NCBI RefSeq assembly: GCF_963675165.1
Contig: NC_087385.1
Location: forward strand, 5,601,412-5,665,411
Length of the DNA: 64,000 nucleotides
Reading direction: 5' to 3'
Source of the DNA: Halichondria panicea
Lineage: Eukaryota; Porifera; Demospongiae; Suberitida; Halichondriidae
Part shown: positions 60,355 to 64,000 of the stretch, one piece after another
How positions within the stretch are numbered: the stretch's first letter is position 1
Layout of the letters: the number at the start of each line of letters is the position of its first letter
Made by a program: the position numbers and the translations under genes
Notes under the pieces: generated by a model
Databases searched by the model: none
What the model was told of the DNA's origin: nothing
What the model saw: only the letters and a program-made list of their open reading frames with translations

Positions 60355-63300
60355 GAGTGGGGACATAGGTGAGGTATTTTCACTCCATGATGCTCAATAA
60401 TTGAGTGGTTAATCGTAACAAAAGAGAAAAAACAATGGAAGTTTGTTGTCTGTCAACAGTGATAGATGACAGCTAGACATCAATATTGTGTGTAACAACG
60501 GTTTGGCCACCCGTGGTATGTACACTAAGTGTCATTCTTCCATTTTTCATGTTCCAAAACAAATGGACAAATTGTAATGGACAATTTGCACTTATTTTGG
60601 TGCAACCTAAAAACTCTGCACTGTAAACAAGCTGATTTAAAGTAAGGTTGTGCCATAGCTAGCTCACCAGCATGCCAGCAAATGTGGGTAGCAATTCATC
60701 AAAGAATGGTAGGACACTGGAGCCGTGGGTCCCAAACAACGAATGCATCACGTCGGCCACTTTTCTCAAGTACTGTTCATCCGTCTCACCCTGTGCGCGT
60801 GTGTGTGTATGGGGAGGGGTTGAGTGGGTGGGTGGGTGGGTACAGTATTTCAACACTAGTTTGTGTACAAAACCTCGATTTGTATGTCTAGATCAATACA
60901 CATGTATACCATACATGCAACATAATATTATGATATCTATATTATGCACATGCATATGCATCTCATGATTCCCCCTTCATGCACCGCACTTTCTCACCTC
61001 CTCCTCAAGCAGTTCCTCCACCTGCTCATCATAATCCTCGTCACTCCTCCGAGTGTGACGCTCACTGGCCCGTGTAAAGCAAGTGTCCATGGCGTCCTTA
61101 AGCAAACTCAGCAGTTTAGTGTACTGGTCCGGTGTGAAGCAGTTGGCACCGAGGAACTCTATACACTGCAATAGTAAAAGTTGTAATCACATGTCTGCTA
61201 CTATTTTGGTTGAGAGAAACTAGGAGTGATGATCATTACCCATACACATGTACCTTGCATAACGAGTCCATCATGATTCCCACAATCTCAGTGTCTGGTT
61301 CGATATTGATAGCCTCTAGCAACTTATCGGCCATCATGCCCCACAGCTTCTGTACCGCCTCAGGCCCTGTGGAAATTAAAGATGCAATTAGATCCGAAAT
61401 CAAACAAGGATAACAAAAGAGGCAATTTGGAAGAATTGAGTGAATGAAAGCACCGTGGGTGCTGATGCCTCGGTGGAGGCGCCAAAGCTTTATATGGCAA
61501 TAGAGCTATAGTACTAGCAGACTATCATTGAATACACACATGTACAATTCAATTGAATAGCTAGCTATATCGTAAAAAGAGTGGAAAATTATGTGTTGCT
61601 AAAAAGGATGCTGAAAGTTTAGAATCCAATGAGAGATCTTAATCTAAGAGAACGTGGCTAAAAGCTTATAAAAGCTGTTAGTTTTACATAAATAAACGAG
61701 GGACCACCCAGGGTAGTACAGTACAAGTAAGCCTTTCAAGGAAGTCTTTCTCATTCGGCGACCCGGACCCTGCTGCAGGAAGTGAGACTAACTTTCGACA
61801 CACTAGGTCCCAGCACTCTGGCCACCATGGGATACTTACCACGATGTAGGTTAACCACTCAATAAACAATCGATACAGCAGGGTATAGAACCCGGGACGA
61901 CTACAGTGAGCGCACTTGGTCAAGCAGCTTACCCACTGGGCTAATAGCCTCGTCGAGAAATAAAGGATCATTTGCTGTTAATTAAAGAGAAAGTACATTA
62001 CCCGGATTCGAACCTTGGACCTATCACTTACTAGTTGAGCATCCTCTACCATTACACAAGAGGATGTACGACAGGAAGTGATGTCAAAATGTGTACATTC
62101 CATAGCACTTCCATAGATTCTTTCTATGTAGCCTTGATTACAAGTCGCCCTTTAATTCAAGGTTGATGTAGTCTGTAAAGAGTGGGAAATGATCGACCAT
62201 GATTGATGCTAAAAAGGACGCCAAAAGTACAAAGTCTAAAAGCTAAACTTGATGCCTGCTGCGTCAGCAGAGCTTTGCAGCTCTCTTCTCACTCTTGCAG
62301 CTACCAATAGCTAGCGTTCTAGTGTAGAGCTAACTAAGTAGAGTAGGAACACTCCATGGGAAAGTTTTGCTACGCACTCTTCTGAAAGGCATAATAACAT
62401 TCCAAGTAAGCAAAACCAGGCAGAACGAAGCAGCTTGCGCATGCGCACTGAGGCATAATGATGGTTATATTGACAATGACATCATTACTATATACCATTG
62501 GATTTGACACACTCCAGGAGGTAGGGCAGTATCTCGGCAGCTGCTGCTCTGACAAGCTCATGGAAAAAGAACTTGAGATGAGGGATCATGATAGTTGCCA
62601 CTGATTCGGCATAGTTTGCAAAGCCCTCCTGTAGGTCTTTGGCGTACACCACCAGCATCTGCATGGCCGTGCATTTCTCGTCAAGGCCAGCTGTCTTTAT
62701 CCCAAACTTTTGCTGTGTGTGTGTTTGCATGCGTGTCATAATTATCAATAACAACATTAAGTTACTCAATAAGTATACTACATGTAGTAACCATAAAGTC
62801 ACATGGTAGTCACCTGATCAGCCAGCGTGACAAACTCCCAGCCATCCTCCTCACTGAAGTTTTGCTCTGATTCTTCTGCAATGGAAGGGTCAGTCACCAG
62901 TGACGTTATACAATGACATCATCTAAATACTGCAATAGTGTCACTAATAATTGTGTATTATTTGTTGCCATTGGCACCCACGTTAACTGTGGCCACAGGC
63001 TTTGTAGTGTCTGTGTGCAGGTGCTAGTAATTTCCTGCCCACTATGTTATCTCTGGAGTGTTTGTCTTCTCTCTTTGTTCAGCCTTTACAGTGAGGTCAG
63101 AATGTGCAGGATGAGGTGTAGGTGTACATGTGTGTTGTCTGGGTGATGTCAGTTTCAAAGGCTGTTTAGGTGTTTTGTGGCTGGAATCTTAACGTGTATT
63201 AGCAACACGTAGTTAAAACAATGGCCCAAGCAAGTCAAGTAGGAGCACACCTTCACCTATACGTTGTTTACCTTATCAGGTATCAGGCACATCTACACAA

Positions 63301-64000
63301 TCATGACACCAACAACTTTTTTACAGCACAAGTTTTAAGACTATGTACTCCATGTAGACTCACCATCTACAAAGGCAATTTCTGGCTTGAGGCTGGCAGC
63401 TTGGATGAGAGGCCCAATGACAACAGGTAGGTAGGGGACAAAGGCACTGCCAATGATCTTGCACATTCGTGCCCAAGCACTTATCATATAGGAGACCTAC
63501 AAAAGGTTGTATTACAGACACTGTCAGACCAAAACTATAAATAGTACATGCATGTACACTAGTAAAAGATGAAACTTAACTATAGCCACAAATATTATTA
63601 ACACACCAATCTTGCAAATAATAGAAACGTACTTGTGGGTCATCAGGCTCCATGTCTCCCTGCTCATTCTGCACCTTCACCAACATGTCCATCACCTCCT
63701 GTGCGTCTTGCATGAACTGGGGGCAACAAAGACAGAATAGAAGAATGCTACATTGTATACAAAGTTATCTCATAATTGTAAACACAAATTACATGCTAGT
63801 TCTTCAATACCTACGACACAATCGTTAAGAAGCTAAATACAACCACACCCCTTTACCTTCTCTTGTCCCACGGCCAGTCCGATGAGACTGATGCATTCGA
63901 TGGTCTTCCCTCTCAGCATACGGTAATCTTTCCCTAACGCTGATGACATGATGTACTTGAGACTGGGCATGAACTTATCATAGTAGGGCACAAACGCTTC
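58746..64000 (-). CDS. IPO5: Importin-5 (karyopherin beta-3), C-terminal half (partial)
   Basis: Thirteen exons continue off the right edge: 64000-63857, 63716-63633, 63496-63364, 62875-62814, 62712-62496, 61366-61254, 61165-60998, 60790-60668, 60317-60165, 59985-59919, 59599-59371, 59262-59121 and 58829-58746 (TAG). They encode 572 residues that align in order with the second half of human IPO5, for example [49 protein letters not shown] and [16 protein letters not shown]5 is a HEAT-repeat nuclear import receptor for ribosomal proteins and histones. It looks intact and ordinary. The 1.1-kb intron at 61367-62495 carries SINE sequence; the 487-bp intron at 62876-63363 shows nothing recognisable. 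Confidence 0.95.
60321..60350. repeat. (GA)15 microsatellite forming a polypyrimidine tract
   Basis: On the minus strand this is a CT repeat directly before the acceptor CCAG of the IPO5 exon 60317-60165, so it acts as that exon's polypyrimidine tract. Confidence 0.85.
61690..61956 (-). mobile_element. tRNA-derived SINE in an IPO5 intron
   Basis: Read on the minus strand, an A-box-like TAGCCCAGTGGGTAAG (61943-61928) is followed by a B-box-like GGGTTCTATACCC (61893-61881) at tRNA-like spacing. A 190-bp unrelated tail follows. Cloverleaf pairing is poor, so this is a SINE head and not a working tRNA. Confidence 0.55.
61999..62063 (-). mobile_element. Second tRNA-like SINE head or tRNA pseudogene
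   Basis: On the minus strand, GTAATGGTAGAGGATG (A-box-like, 62055-62040) is followed by GGTTCGAATCC (a perfect B box, 62014-62004). The T stem does not pair well. The element lies just upstream, in minus-strand sense, of the SINE at 61690-61956, and the two may be one composite element. Confidence 0.5.

Noticed and set aside
61999-62063. Functional tRNA gene
   Set aside because: The A and B boxes are present, but the T stem and acceptor stem do not pair properly; a SINE head or pseudogene fits better.
1-64000. Bacterial or viral contamination or an integrated virus
   Set aside because: Introns with GT-AG borders occur throughout, the orthologues are animal genes, and no viral, integrase or reverse-transcriptase domain was seen.

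Overview
The window is nuclear DNA of an animal. All genes are split by spliceosomal introns with GT-AG borders, many only 50-250 bp, and the single-copy genes are animal orthologues (RSF1, RHBDD1, inversin-like, IPO5). Expanded secreted sushi (CCP) and Calx-beta proteins in a compact genome suggest a sponge, probably a demosponge. That assignment is inference; another early-branching invertebrate is possible. Coding models were built by hand from splice sites and reading-frame phase. For seven of the eight complete genes the summed exon lengths are divisible by three; in the eighth (the Calx-beta gene) exon ends were read individually for only part of the repeat.

Left part (1-17.6 kb), ordinary small genes: the 5' part of an RSF1-like chromatin factor (minus); a secreted serine beta-lactamase-like protein (plus); an SR-type RNA-binding protein (plus); a second beta-lactamase-like paralogue (minus); the rhomboid protease RHBDD1 (minus); and a 1071-aa inversin-like ankyrin/IQ protein (plus). 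Two gene pairs, RSF1/beta-lactamase-like and RHBDD1/inversin-like, are head to head across promoters of about 150 bp. Two short pogo-like MITEs lie in noncoding DNA.

Middle (17.8-58.0 kb), the striking part: three giant secreted modular proteins in tandem on the minus strand. The first (17835-29655, 30 exons, 2210 aa) is a signal peptide, 30 CCP modules and a C-terminal tyrosinase-like domain. The second (30790-39265, 25 exons, 1931 aa) has 26 CCPs and another tyrosinase-like domain. The third (40080-58026, about 68 exons, about 4100 aa) is 12 CCPs, 22 Calx-beta domains and 12 CCPs. Both tyrosinase domains have lost most copper-ligand histidines. Every internal exon examined is phase 1-1, and several exon blocks are recently amplified: eight CCP exons in gene 2, eight in gene 3, a three-exon block in gene 1, and a five-Calx-beta super-repeat present four times in gene 3. 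This looks like a fast-evolving family of cell-surface or matrix proteins, plausibly for adhesion, self-recognition or immunity. The function is inferred, not shown.

Right part (58.7-64 kb): the C-terminal half of importin-5 (minus), with tRNA-derived SINE sequence in one intron.
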